From JALORV01 sp035498175 (GTDB lineage: Bacteria > Pseudomonadota > Gammaproteobacteria > Burkholderiales > Burkholderiaceae_F), in contig DATKAJ010000113.1 in NCBI GenBank assembly GCA_035498175.1, forward strand, positions 1-64,000: a stretch of 64,000 nt of DNA, in the 5' to 3' direction. The notes below the pieces were generated by a model, which was not told where the DNA came from, did not search any database, and saw nothing but the letters and a program-made list of their open reading frames with translations. Within the stretch, counting starts at the first letter, position 1; every line of letters begins with the position of its first letter. Positions 31,539-41,796 of this stretch are shown one piece after another. Made by a program: the position numbers and the translations under genes.

Positions 31539-33146
31539 ATGCCCCTTCGACTTCTGCGCGCCATGGCCTGCGTGCTGGTGCTCTTCGCCGCGCCCGCACG
31601 GGCTGCGCTCGACCCGGCGCTGGTCGCGCGGTTGGGCGCGGAGGATTCCGACACGCGAATTGAGGCGATACGCAAGCTGGTCGCCGCTGAAGACCCACGC
31701 GCCATTGAGATCCTGAAGGCGCTCGACAGCGACGCGCTGGCGCTGCACGACCGGCGTGCAGTCATCGTCGTGCAAGGCCAGATGACCGATGCGGTGACCG
31801 GCCAGCCGGCCGGCTCCGCGCCGCCCCGTCTTGAAACCGTCGTCATCAACAATCGCATCCGCGGCGAGCTCGGCGCGGCACTTGCTGCACTTCGGCTGGG
31901 CAGCTCTGATCGTGCGGTACGGCTCGCGGCAGCGAAGGAACTGCAGGGCTCCGACAACGAGGACGCACTACCGATCCTCGAGCGTGCGATGGCACGCGAG
32001 TCCGATGCCGAGGTCAAGGACATCCTCGGGCTCGCCGCCGCCTCCCTCGCGCTGAAGAGCAGCGAACCCGAGCAGCGCGCCAAGGCCGCACGTGCGCTCG
32101 CCGCCAGCGACGATCCCCAGGTGCGGCAGCTGCTCGCGACGATGATCACGCGCCAGAAAGACGGCAGCTATCCCGAAACCGACGAGAACGTGCGCACGGC
32201 GGCACAGGTCTCATTGGCGGAAATCAACGCGCGGCTGCGCAGCACCGAAATTGGCGCGGCGCTGTTCTCCGGCATCAGTCTCGGCTCGATCCTGTTGCTC
32301 GCAGCACTCGGCCTCGCGATCACCTATGGCCTGATGGGCATCATCAACATGGCGCACGGCGAGTTTCTGATGCTCGGCGCGTACACGACTTACGCCGTGC
32401 AGGGGCTGTTCCGAAGCCACTTGCCGGGTGCTTTCGACTGGTATGTCGTCGCTGCCCTGCCGGCCGCCTTCATCGTCACGGCCACCGTCGGCATGGCGCT
32501 CGAACGCGGCGTGCTGCGCTGGCTCTACGGCCGCCCGCTGGAGACGCTGCTCACCACCTGGGGCGTCAGCCTGCTACTGATCCAGGCTTCCCGCTCGATC
32601 TTCGGCGCGCAAAACGTCGAAGTCGAAAACCCGAGCTGGCTTTCCGGCGGCATCGCGCTCGCTGGCGGCACGGTGCTGCCATTTAACCGCATCGCCATCG
32701 TGATGTTCTCGCTCGCGGTGCTGGCGGCGGTCTGGCTGCTGATCAATCGCACGCGCATGGGACTGTTCGTGCGGGGCGTCACGCAGAACCGCGCTATGGC
32801 GAGCTGCACGGGAGTGCCGACGCACCGCGTTGACATGCTGACCTTTGGCCTCGGCTCTGGCGTCGCGGGGCTCGGCGGCGTGGCGCTCTCGCAGATCGGC
32901 AACGTCGGACCCGACCTCGGGCAAAGCTACATCGTCGACAGCTTCATGGTCGTCGTGCTCGGCGGCGTCGGCCAGCTCGCCGGCACAGTGATCGCCGCGT
33001 TCGGACTCGGCTCCGTCGCGAAGTTCCTCGAACCGTGGTCGGGCGCCGTGCTCGCGAAGATCATGGTCCTCGTCTTCATCATTCTGTTCATTCAAAAGAG
33101 ACCGCAAGGCCTGTTTGCCTTGAAGGGGCGCAGCGCTGAAGCCTAG
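31539..33146 (+). CDS. urtB: Urea ABC transporter permease UrtB
   Basis: 535 residues. After a signal-like segment (RLLRAMACVLVLFAAPARAAL), residues 30-230 form a helical-repeat periplasmic domain (LRLGSSDRAVRLAAAKELQGS, PEQRAKAARALAASDDPQVR), which is usual for proteobacterial UrtB and absent from LivH. About eight membrane helices follow, with ITYGLMGIINMAHGEFLMLG as the permease signature and VVLGGVGQLAGTVIAA near the end. It pairs with UrtC to form the channel. Start ATG 31539 is favoured because the signal-like region begins there; ATG 31563 is possible. Confidence 0.93.
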   Translation: MPLRLLRAMACVLVLFAAPARAALDPALVARLGAEDSDTRIEAIRKLVAAEDPRAIEILKALDSDALALHDRRAVIVVQGQMTDAVTGQPAGSAPPRLETVVINNRIRGELGAALAALRLGSSDRAVRLAAAKELQGSDNEDALPILERAMARESDAEVKDILGLAAASLALKSSEPEQRAKAARALAASDDPQVRQLLATMITRQKDGSYPETDENVRTAAQVSLAEINARLRSTEIGAALFSGISLGSILLLAALGLAITYGLMGIINMAHGEFLMLGAYTTYAVQGLFRSHLPGAFDWYVVAALPAAFIVTATVGMALERGVLRWLYGRPLETLLTTWGVSLLLIQASRSIFGAQNVEVENPSWLSGGIALAGGTVLPFNRIAIVMFSLAVLAAVWLLINRTRMGLFVRGVTQNRAMASCTGVPTHRVDMLTFGLGSGVAGLGGVALSQIGNVGPDLGQSYIVDSFMVVVLGGVGQLAGTVIAAFGLGSVAKFLEPWSGAVLAKIMVLVFIILFIQKRPQGLFALKGRSAEA

Positions 33147-33319
33147 GCCGACCCGGTGAACCAACACAGCAGCCCCTTCCTCGCGGCTCTCGAATTCACA
33201 AGGAACGAGGGCGCTCGGCATGCCCCCTCGCGCTCGCCTGGCCCGGGAGAGTCGCAGCAGCCTCTCGTTGCGGCAGCGCCTTGCGCGCTCCGCGCGCGTC
33301 GACTGGGAGATGCCGAGCC

Positions 33320-34453
33320 ATGACTCGCCTGTTTCCACTGCCGGTGTGGACCGCGATCCTGGCGGTCACTGCGGTGCTGCTGGTGGCGCTGCCGGCGCTG
33401 CATCTCGCCGTGCCCGAGACGAACCCGCTGCATGTCTCGAGCTTCTGGATCACGCTGATCGGCAAGTTCATGTGCTACGCGATCGTCGCGCTCGCAATGG
33501 ACCTGATCTGGGGCTACACCGGCATCCTGTCGCTGGGTCAGGGTCTGTTCTTTGCGCTCGGTGGCTACGTGTTCGGCATGTACCTGATGCGCCAGATCGG
33601 CCGCGACGGCGTCTACCACAGCGATCTGCCCGACTTCATGGTGTTTCTCGACTGGAAGGAGTTCCCCTGGTACTGGGGACTCAGCGACTCGCTGGTCTGG
33701 ACGCTGCTGCTCGTCGTCGCGGTGCCGGGGCTGGTCGCCTTCGTGTTCGGCTTCTTCGCATTCCGCTCGCGAATCAAGGGCGTGTATTTCTCGATCATCA
33801 CGCAGGCACTGACCTATGCGGCGATGCTCGCCTTCTTCCGCAACGACATGGGCTTCGGCGGCAACAACGGTTTCACCGACTTCAAGCGGATCGCCGGCAT
33901 TCCGATCACGTCGCCCGAGACCCGCACCACGCTGTACGTACTGTCCGCCCTGACGCTTCTCGGCGCGCTCGTGCTGGCGCGCTGGATCGTCACCAGCAAG
34001 TTCGGCCGCGTGCTGACCGCGATCCGCGACCAGGAATCGCGGCTGATGTTCCTGGGCTACCGCACGATCTACTTCAAGCTCGCGATCTGGACCCTGGCCG
34101 CCGTGATGAGCGGCATGGCCGGCGCGCTGTATGTGCCGCAGGTCGGCATCATCAATCCGAGCGAAATGAGCCCGGCCAACTCGATCGAGGTGGCGATCTG
34201 GGCCGCGGTCGGCGGCCGCGGCACGCTCTTCGGTCCGATTCTCGGCGCGTTCGCGGTCAACGGCGCCAAGACCTGGTTCACCGTCGCGTATCCAGAGCTG
34301 TGGCTGTATTTCCTCGGCCTGCTGTTCGTCGGCGTGACCCTGCTGCTACCGCGCGGACTGATGGGACTGGCCGGAACGCTGCGCCGTAGGCGATCCACAG
34401 GCCCGGCCCCGCTGGCGCCGACCGATCTCTCGGCGCCGGAAGCGCGCGGATGA
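33320..34453 (+). CDS. urtC: Urea ABC transporter permease UrtC
   Basis: 377 residues, about nine membrane helices, LivM type. DLIWGYTGILSLGQGLFFALGGY near 68 and AVGGRGTLFGPILGAFAVNG near 295 are the conserved permease motifs. The insert DFMVFLDWKEFPWYWGLSDS around residue 110 is typical of UrtC. It follows urtB after 173 bp with no other gene between them and ends in an ATGA overlap with urtD. Confidence 0.93.
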   Translation: MTRLFPLPVWTAILAVTAVLLVALPALHLAVPETNPLHVSSFWITLIGKFMCYAIVALAMDLIWGYTGILSLGQGLFFALGGYVFGMYLMRQIGRDGVYHSDLPDFMVFLDWKEFPWYWGLSDSLVWTLLLVVAVPGLVAFVFGFFAFRSRIKGVYFSIITQALTYAAMLAFFRNDMGFGGNNGFTDFKRIAGIPITSPETRTTLYVLSALTLLGALVLARWIVTSKFGRVLTAIRDQESRLMFLGYRTIYFKLAIWTLAAVMSGMAGALYVPQVGIINPSEMSPANSIEVAIWAAVGGRGTLFGPILGAFAVNGAKTWFTVAYPELWLYFLGLLFVGVTLLLPRGLMGLAGTLRRRRSTGPAPLAPTDLSAPEARG

Positions 34454-35277
34454 GCGCGCGCGCAATCAGTTCGCTGTCCGGTCCTGCCGAGGTCTCGGGC
34501 TACGGCCACATCGCGCGGCCCGGCGCGGTCGACACCTCGCACGGGCCGATCCTGTACCTCGACGACATCACCGTGAGCTTCGACGGGTTCAAAGCGCTGA
34601 ACCGCCTGACCCTGACAATCGAGCGCGGCGAACTGCGCTGTGTCATCGGCCCCAACGGCGCCGGCAAGACGACGATGATGGATGTCATCACCGGCAAGAC
34701 GCGGCCCGAGAGCGGTACCGCCTTCTTCGGCCAGACCTTCGATCTGGCCCGCCTGCCCGAGACCGAGATTGCGCGACTCGGCATCGGCCGCAAGTTCCAG
34801 AAGCCGACCGTGTTCGAGAGTCATACCGTGTTCGAAAACCTCGAACTCGCGATGAAGACCGACAAGCGCGTGCGGGCGGCGCTGCTGGCGCAACTCACCG
34901 CGCCGCAGCGCGAGCTGATCGCGCGGACGCTGAAGACGATCCGCCTCGTTGCCGAACAGCTTCGACCTGCCGGGCTGCTTTCCCACGGGCAGAAGCAGTG
35001 GCTCGAGATCGGCATGCTGCTGGTGCAGGAGCCGGAACTGATCCTGCTCGACGAGCCCGTGGCCGGAATGACCGACGCCGAAACCGACCGCACCGCCGAA
35101 CTGATCCTCGAACTCGAGGGCAGCCATTCGATCATGGTCGTCGAGCACGACATGGATTTCGTCAACCGCATCGCGCGCACGGTGACGGTGCTGCACGAAG
35201 GCAGCGTGCTCGCCGAAGGCACGATGAGCGTCGTGCAGAACGACGAGCGCGTCATCGAGGTGTACCTTGGGCGCTGA
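34450..35277 (+). CDS. urtD: Urea ABC transporter ATPase UrtD
   Basis: 275 residues, LivG-like ATPase. Walker A CVIGPNGAGKTTMMDVI is near 60-76, LSHGQKQWLEIGMLL the signature, and LILLDEPVAGMTDAETD Walker B. The sequence GRKFQKPTVFESHTVFENLEL is typical of the UrtD group. It drives UrtB/UrtC by ATP hydrolysis. The N-terminal 30 residues before the first strand are longer than in LivG. Confidence 0.94.
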   Translation: MSARAISSLSGPAEVSGYGHIARPGAVDTSHGPILYLDDITVSFDGFKALNRLTLTIERGELRCVIGPNGAGKTTMMDVITGKTRPESGTAFFGQTFDLARLPETEIARLGIGRKFQKPTVFESHTVFENLELAMKTDKRVRAALLAQLTAPQRELIARTLKTIRLVAEQLRPAGLLSHGQKQWLEIGMLLVQEPELILLDEPVAGMTDAETDRTAELILELEGSHSIMVVEHDMDFVNRIARTVTVLHEGSVLAEGTMSVVQNDERVIEVYLGR

Positions 35278-35322
35278 CGTGCTCGTGCGCGGAGCGGGCC
35301 CGCCGCGCAAGGGTGCCTGCCG

Positions 35323-36021
35323 ATGCTGACCATCAACCACCTCAACCAGTACTACGGCGGCAGCCACATCCTGCGCGATGTGTCGCTCGAAGTCCGCCCG
35401 GGCTCCTGCACCGTGCTGCTGGGACGCAACGGCGTCGGCAAGACGACACTGCTGAAGACGATCATGGGACTCGTCGCTGCACGCAGCGGCTCGCTGCGTT
35501 TCGGCGGGCAGGACATCGGCAAGCTCGCACCGTACCAGCGCGTCCGTTGCGGCATCGGCTACGTTCCGCAGGGACGCGAGATCTTCAACCGGTTGACGGT
35601 CGAGGAGAACCTGATGATGGGCCTCGCGCCGGTCGCCGGGGCCGGCGCGGGGCGCATTCCCGAGCGCATCTTCGATCTCTTCCCGGTGCTCGGAAAGATG
35701 CTGCGGCGACGTGGCGGCGATCTCTCCGGCGGCCAGCAGCAGCAGCTGGCGATCGGCCGGGCCCTCGCGGCCGACCCCAAGCTACTGATCCTCGACGAAC
35801 CGACCGAAGGCATCCAGCCGTCGATCATCAAGGAGATCGGTGCCGTAATCCGCATGCTGGTGACCGAAAGGAAGATGGCGGTGCTGCTCGTGGAGCAGTA
35901 CTACGAGTTCGCCGAGTCGCTCGCGGACTACTACGCGGTAATGTCCCGAGGACAGATCACGCACCGCGGCAGCGGCGCGCGGATGAAGGAGGAGAATGTC
36001 GTCGGACTCCTCGCGATCTGA
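35323..36021 (+). CDS. urtE: Urea ABC transporter ATPase UrtE
   Basis: 232 residues, LivF-like partner of UrtD. Walker A VLLGRNGVGKTTLLKTI is near 30-46, LSGGQQQQLAIGRAL the signature, and LLILDEPTEGIQPSII Walker B. The start of the protein, MLTINHLNQYYGGSHILRDV, is characteristic of UrtE. It is separated from urtD by 45 bp and from ureD by 23 bp, so urea uptake and urease form one transcription block. Confidence 0.94.
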   Translation: MLTINHLNQYYGGSHILRDVSLEVRPGSCTVLLGRNGVGKTTLLKTIMGLVAARSGSLRFGGQDIGKLAPYQRVRCGIGYVPQGREIFNRLTVEENLMMGLAPVAGAGAGRIPERIFDLFPVLGKMLRRRGGDLSGGQQQQLAIGRALAADPKLLILDEPTEGIQPSIIKEIGAVIRMLVTERKMAVLLVEQYYEFAESLADYYAVMSRGQITHRGSGARMKEENVVGLLAI

Positions 36022-36044
36022 GCGCCGCGCCGCTGCCCCTCTCC

Positions 36045-36872
36045 ATGTACGACGGTCAAGCCGCCCAGTGGCATGCCGAACTCGCGCTGCAGTTCAGCCG
36101 CGTGGGCGGGCGCACGCTCTGCGCTCAGCGTCATCGGGGGCCGCTGCGCGTGCAGAAGCCTCTGTATCCCGAGGGCGCGGCGGTGTGCCATGCCGTGGTG
36201 ATCCATCCGCCGGGCGGCATCGCCGGCGGCGATGTGCTCGACCTTTCGATCGACGTGCGAGCCGGTGCGCACGCGCTGCTGACCACGCCGGGGGCCGCCA
36301 AGTGGTACAAGGCGAACGGGCGGCCATCGTTCCAGCGCATACTTCTCGGCGTCGAGGGTGTCCTCGAATGGCTGCCGCAGGAAGCGATCGTGTTCGACGC
36401 CGCGGATGTCTCATCGGCGATCGACATCGATCTGGCCGACAGCGGGCTCGTGATCGGCTGGGACGTCGTGGCGCTCGGCCGCCGCGCCGCGGGCGAGCGC
36501 TTCGCACGGGGTCGGTTCGTGCAGTCGATCCGCCTGCGTACTGGCGGCACATTGACGTGGCACGAACGCACGCGCGTTACCGGCGGCGATGCGCTGCTGG
36601 ATTCGCCGGTCGGGCTCGCGGGTCGCCACGTCTTTGGCTGCCTGTGGGCCGCGGGGGCGGCGGTCGAACACCTCGACCTCGATGAACTCCGTGCTGAACT
36701 CGGTGCGCACGCCACGGTTCGGATCACGCGGCTTGCCCCTTATCTCCTCGTGGCACGCGCGCTGACCGATGGCACGACGGCAGCGCGCGAGGGTCTCACC
36801 GCGGTCTGGCAGGCTCTGCGGCCGCGCGTGTGTGGCCGCGCCGTCCAGACACCCCGCCTGTGGGCCACCTGA
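36045..36872 (+). CDS. ureD: Urease accessory protein UreD
   Basis: 275 residues. UreD holds urease apoprotein for UreF and UreG during nickel insertion. HPPGGIAGGDVLDLSIDVRAGAHALLTTPGAAKWYK (in two parts, residues 50-85) is the family hallmark. EWLPQEAIVFDAA and GWDVVALGRRAAGERFARG also match. The ATG at 36045 starts right at the conserved N-terminus. Opens the urease part of the block. Confidence 0.93.
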   Translation: MYDGQAAQWHAELALQFSRVGGRTLCAQRHRGPLRVQKPLYPEGAAVCHAVVIHPPGGIAGGDVLDLSIDVRAGAHALLTTPGAAKWYKANGRPSFQRILLGVEGVLEWLPQEAIVFDAADVSSAIDIDLADSGLVIGWDVVALGRRAAGERFARGRFVQSIRLRTGGTLTWHERTRVTGGDALLDSPVGLAGRHVFGCLWAAGAAVEHLDLDELRAELGAHATVRITRLAPYLLVARALTDGTTAAREGLTAVWQALRPRVCGRAVQTPRLWAT

Positions 36873-36887
36873 CACTGGAACGCCACG

Positions 36888-37190
36888 ATGGAACTCTCGC
36901 CCCGCGAGACGGACAAGTTGCTGATCTTCACCGCCGGACTCGTGGCGGAGCGCCGCAAGGCGCGCGGGCTGAAGCTCAACTACCCGGAGGCCGTCGCCTA
37001 CATCAGCGCGGCGATCCTCGAAGGTGCGCGCGACGGCAGGTCGGTGGCGGAGCTGATGCACTACGGAGCGACATTGCTTACGCGCACCGACGTCATGGAC
37101 GGGGTCGCGGAAATGATTCCCGACATCCAGGTCGAGGCGACATTCCCCGACGGCACCAAGCTGGTCACGGTCCACCATCCGATCCCCTAG
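36888..37190 (+). CDS. ureA: Urease gamma subunit
   Basis: 100 residues, standard length. MELSPRETDKLLIFTAGLVA at the start and LKLNYPEAVAYISAAILEGARDG follow the family exactly. MIPDIQVEATFPDGTKLVTVHHPI is the usual end. It is the small structural subunit. It is followed after 2 bp by an acetyltransferase gene that separates it from ureB. Confidence 0.97.
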   Translation: MELSPRETDKLLIFTAGLVAERRKARGLKLNYPEAVAYISAAILEGARDGRSVAELMHYGATLLTRTDVMDGVAEMIPDIQVEATFPDGTKLVTVHHPIP

Positions 37191-37192
37191 GC

Positions 37193-37726
37193 ATGCCGAC
37201 GACCGAACGCATCGATGCCGCCGCGCTTGCGAGCGAACGCGAGGGCCTCGTCGACCTGCTGATCGATGCGGTCGAGCATGGCTCATCGGTCGGCTTCGTG
37301 TTGCCGCTGGGGCGTGACGAGGCCGGCGCCTACTGGGACGGACTCGCCCCTTCGATCGCATCGGGCAGCCGCCTGCTGTGGGTCGCGCGCGCCGACGGCG
37401 CAAGCGTCGGCACCGTCCAGCTCGAACTCGTGATGAAGAAGAACGGCATCAACCGCGCCGAGGTGCAGAAGCTGCTCGTGCATACGCGTTCACGGCGCAG
37501 TGGCGTGGCGCGGGCGCTGATGGCAACGGTCGAGGCGCGGGCACGCGAACTCGGTCGCGGATTGCTTTACCTCGATACGGAAGCCGGTTCGGGCGCCGAG
37601 GCCCTCTATCGTGCACTCGGCTACACGTGCATAGGCGGGCTGCCTGAGTACGCCTGCAGCCCCGGCGGCGAATGGCGTGCCAACGCGATCTACTACAAGA
37701 CGCTGTTCCTGAGGAACAACGCATGA
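37193..37726 (+). CDS. GNAT acetyltransferase embedded in the urease operon
   Basis: 177 residues, GNAT fold. The acetyl-CoA-binding stretch VQKLLVHTRSRRSGVARALM (R/Q-x-x-G-x-A) is at residues 90-109, and LYLDTEAGSGAEALYRALGYT near 122-142 completes the core. The acceptor is unknown. Overlaps and tiny gaps (2 bp after ureA, ATGA with ureB) make it part of the operon. The same position is occupied by GNAT genes in some other betaproteobacterial urease operons, which is known from comparative annotation; its link to urease is not established. Confidence 0.9.
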   Translation: MPTTERIDAAALASEREGLVDLLIDAVEHGSSVGFVLPLGRDEAGAYWDGLAPSIASGSRLLWVARADGASVGTVQLELVMKKNGINRAEVQKLLVHTRSRRSGVARALMATVEARARELGRGLLYLDTEAGSGAEALYRALGYTCIGGLPEYACSPGGEWRANAIYYKTLFLRNNA

Positions 37727-38162
37727 CGACACCACTGATCCCGGGCGAGCTTTCTGCGGCGCCGGGCGAGATCGAGCTGAACGCCGGCCGCAGGACGCTG
37801 CGCGTGACGGTCGCAAACACGGGCGACCGGCCGATCCAGGTCGGCTCGCACTTCCACTTCCACGAGACCAATGAAGCGCTGCGCTTCGATCGCGGCGCTG
37901 CGCGCGGTTACCGGCTCAACATCGCGGCCGGCACGGCGGTGCGCTTCGAACCGGGCCAGGAGCGCGAGGTCGAGCTCGTCGCGCTCGCTGGCGACCGGAT
38001 CGTCTACGGGTTCAACGGCAAGATCATGGGGAGGCTCGATGCTCGCCTCCCCAAGGGGACCATCAACCGCTCCCTCGCAACTCTTCCTCCGCGAGCGAGG
38101 GCAGGAACCAGCGCCACAGTCAAAGGCACCGCGGCGAAGAAGAAGGCGCGCGGGGAGCGGCG

Positions 38163-38166
<4 letters not shown>
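37723..38166 (+). CDS. ureB: Urease beta subunit with basic C-terminal extension
   Basis: 147 residues. The first about 105 are a normal UreB (IPGELSAAPGEIELNAGRRT, GDRPIQVGSHFHFHETNEAL, RLNIAAGTAVRFEPGQEREV, YGFNGKIMGRLD). The remaining about 42 residues (TINRSLATLPPRARAGTSAT then VKGTAAKKKARGERR) are an Arg/Lys/Ala-rich tail not usual for this subunit. The junction lies on a strong coding-strand hairpin (38028-38052). It overlaps both neighbours by ATGA. Confidence 0.93.
38028..38052. other. Strong hairpin inside ureB at the start of its extension
   Basis: Arms GGGGAGGC and GCCTCCCC, perfectly complementary, around a nine-base loop TCGATGCTC. It falls exactly where the ordinary beta-subunit sequence ends and the basic tail begins. 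It may mark an inserted or duplicated piece, or affect translation between ureB and ureC. Confidence 0.5.
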
Positions 38167-39874
<1,708 letters not shown>

Positions 39875-39875
<1 letters not shown>

Positions 39876-40423
39876 TGCTGCGCTTCACCCGTATTCACGA
39901 GACTCCCCTGACGCCCGCGCAGGAAACGGCGGCCGTGCGCGTGCGGCTCACCTACGACGAACGCGTGAAGCACCGGCTGGCGTCGATGAGCATCGACAGT
40001 CGGGCCGTTGCGATTCTGCTGCGGGAAGCGAGGCGCGGCACCGCTCTGCGCGACGGGACCGTGCTTGCCGGTGATGGCGGCTTCGCGATCGTCGAAGTCG
40101 CGGCGGAGCCGGTCACACGCATCAGCGCCGACTCGCCGCTCGCGCTGCTGCGCGCGACCTACCATCTGGCGAACCGTCATGTGCCCGCTCAGCTCGCCGC
40201 CGATGCGGTCATCATCGAGCGCGATCCGATCCTAGAGGCGATGCTGCGCGGACTCGGAGCCCGTATCGAGCATCTCGAGGCGCCGTTCGATCCTGAAGGC
40301 GGCGCGTACGACGGCGGTCATCATCACCATGGCCACGCGCCACGCGATGAGGTCGACGAGGTCTCGGCCACGATCGGCGAGCAGCTGTCGATCGCTGCGC
40401 ATGCGCGCGGGCGCAGACGATGA
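39875..40423 (+). CDS. ureE: Urease nickel metallochaperone UreE
   Basis: 182 residues. UreE brings nickel to the UreDFG complex. LTYDERVKHRLASMSIDSRAVAI (two pieces) is the N-terminal peptide-binding domain, ATYHLANRHVPAQL holds the conserved nickel-binding His, and the C-terminal tail has GGHHHHGHAPRDE, a short metal-binding His cluster. The start codon shares its first base with the last base of the ureC stop. Confidence 0.94.
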
Positions 40424-41097
40424 CGGCCCGCCCGGCATCTTCGCTCGCGACGACGCTTGCGCTGCTGCAACTCGCCAGCCCTGCGCTGCCGGTTGGAGGT
40501 TTCGCCTACTCGCAGGGACTCGAGGCTGCGATCACCGACGACACGGTGCGTGACGCCGCGACCGCGCGGCGCTGGATCGTCGATGCGCTGACTCTGGTGC
40601 TTGCGCGACTGGAGGCGCCGTTGTGGCTGCGTGTCCACGACGCTGCCTGTGCTGATGACACTCGGCAGGTCGTCCGCTGGAACGAAGAGCTGCTGGCGAC
40701 GCGCGAAACCGCCGAGCTGCGCGCTGAGTCGCTGCAGATGGGCGCATCGCTCGCGCGCGTGTTTCCGGCGTTGAATCTCGATCCTCCGGACCTCGAATCG
40801 CCGACCTACACGGCGGTGTTTGCGATCGCCTGTGCGCGACTCGGAATCACACGCGACGAGGGCCTCGCCGCCTACCTGTGGACGTGGGCCGAAAACCAGG
40901 TGCTCGTGGCGGTGAAGACCGTGCCGCTCGGTCAGCAGGCCGCCCAGGCGATGCTCTACGCGCTGCATCCCTCGATGCAGCAGGCGATCGGCACCGCGAG
41001 GGCGCTCGGCGACGAAGAACTCGGCACATGCGCGTTTGGCGCCGTCCTGCACTCGGCACGGCACGAAACCCAATACTCGCGACTCTTCCGTTCCTGA
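40420..41097 (+). CDS. ureF: Urease accessory protein UreF
   Basis: 225 residues, all-helical. LLQLASPALPVGGFAYSQGLEAAI near residues 9-32 is the family hallmark, and YTAVFAIACARLGITRDEGLAAYLW near 128 also matches. UreF links UreD to UreG and gates GTP hydrolysis. ATGA overlap with ureE; ureG follows after 6 bp. Confidence 0.95.
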   Translation: MTARPASSLATTLALLQLASPALPVGGFAYSQGLEAAITDDTVRDAATARRWIVDALTLVLARLEAPLWLRVHDAACADDTRQVVRWNEELLATRETAELRAESLQMGASLARVFPALNLDPPDLESPTYTAVFAIACARLGITRDEGLAAYLWTWAENQVLVAVKTVPLGQQAAQAMLYALHPSMQQAIGTARALGDEELGTCAFGAVLHSARHETQYSRLFRS

Positions 41098-41103
41098 TCC
41101 CAA

Positions 41104-41769
41104 ATGACCACGACCAGCGCGCCCCGCGACATCGATCTCGTGCCTGCGCGCGCCGCTGCACCCCTGCGCGTCGGCGTCGGCGGGCCGGTCGGATCCGGCA
41201 AGACGACGCTGGTCGAGGTGCTGTGTAAGCGCATGCGCGAGCGCTATCGCCTCGCGGTCATCACAAACGACATCTACACGAAGGAGGACGAGCGGCTGCT
41301 GGTCACTGCGCAGGCGCTGACGCCGGACCGCATCATGGGGGTGGAGACCGGTGGCTGTCCGCACACGGCGATCCGCGAGGACGCGTCGATCAATCTCGAG
41401 GCGGTGGACCGCATGTGCCGGCGTTTCCCCGACCTCGAGCTCATCTTCATCGAGTCGGGCGGCGACAACCTCGCGGCGACCTTCAGCCCGGAGCTCTCGG
41501 ACCTGACGATCTACGTCATCGATGTCGCCGGCGGAGAGAAGATCCCGCGCAAGGGCGGCCCTGGCATCACCAAGAGTGACCTGCTGGTAATCAACAAGAC
41601 CGACCTCGCTCCGCACGTCGGCGCAGATCTTCAGGTCATGCGCCACGACACCGAGCGCATGCGCGGGCCACGTCCCTACGTGATGACCAATCTGAAGACC
41701 GGTGCGGGCGTCGAGGTCGTGATCGGCTTCATCGAGCGCCAGGGTCTGCTGGTCGCCGCTGCGACGTGA
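41104..41769 (+). CDS. ureG: Urease accessory GTPase UreG
   Basis: 221 residues. P-loop VGVGGPVGSGKTTLVEVLC is at residues 22-40, IFIESGGDNLAATFSPEL the switch/Walker B region with ESGG, VETGGCPHTAIREDASIN the CPH metal motif, and LLVINKTDLAPHVGADL the NKxD guanine motif. It powers nickel transfer into urease by GTP hydrolysis. Last gene of the urease block; a convergent HupE/UreJ gene lies 27 bp on. Confidence 0.97.
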   Translation: MTTTSAPRDIDLVPARAAAPLRVGVGGPVGSGKTTLVEVLCKRMRERYRLAVITNDIYTKEDERLLVTAQALTPDRIMGVETGGCPHTAIREDASINLEAVDRMCRRFPDLELIFIESGGDNLAATFSPELSDLTIYVIDVAGGEKIPRKGGPGITKSDLLVINKTDLAPHVGADLQVMRHDTERMRGPRPYVMTNLKTGAGVEVVIGFIERQGLLVAAAT

Positions 41770-41796
41770 GCAGGGGCGACGGCCGCTCGCCAGGAG

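Noticed and set aside
33147..33319. Possible extra small gene or attenuator between urtB and urtC
   Set aside because: No start with a ribosome-binding site and no stable terminator-type hairpin were seen; the urt order is otherwise normal.
41770..41796. Terminator after ureG
   Set aside because: Only a short five-base stem can be drawn and there is no T-run, so it was not listed.
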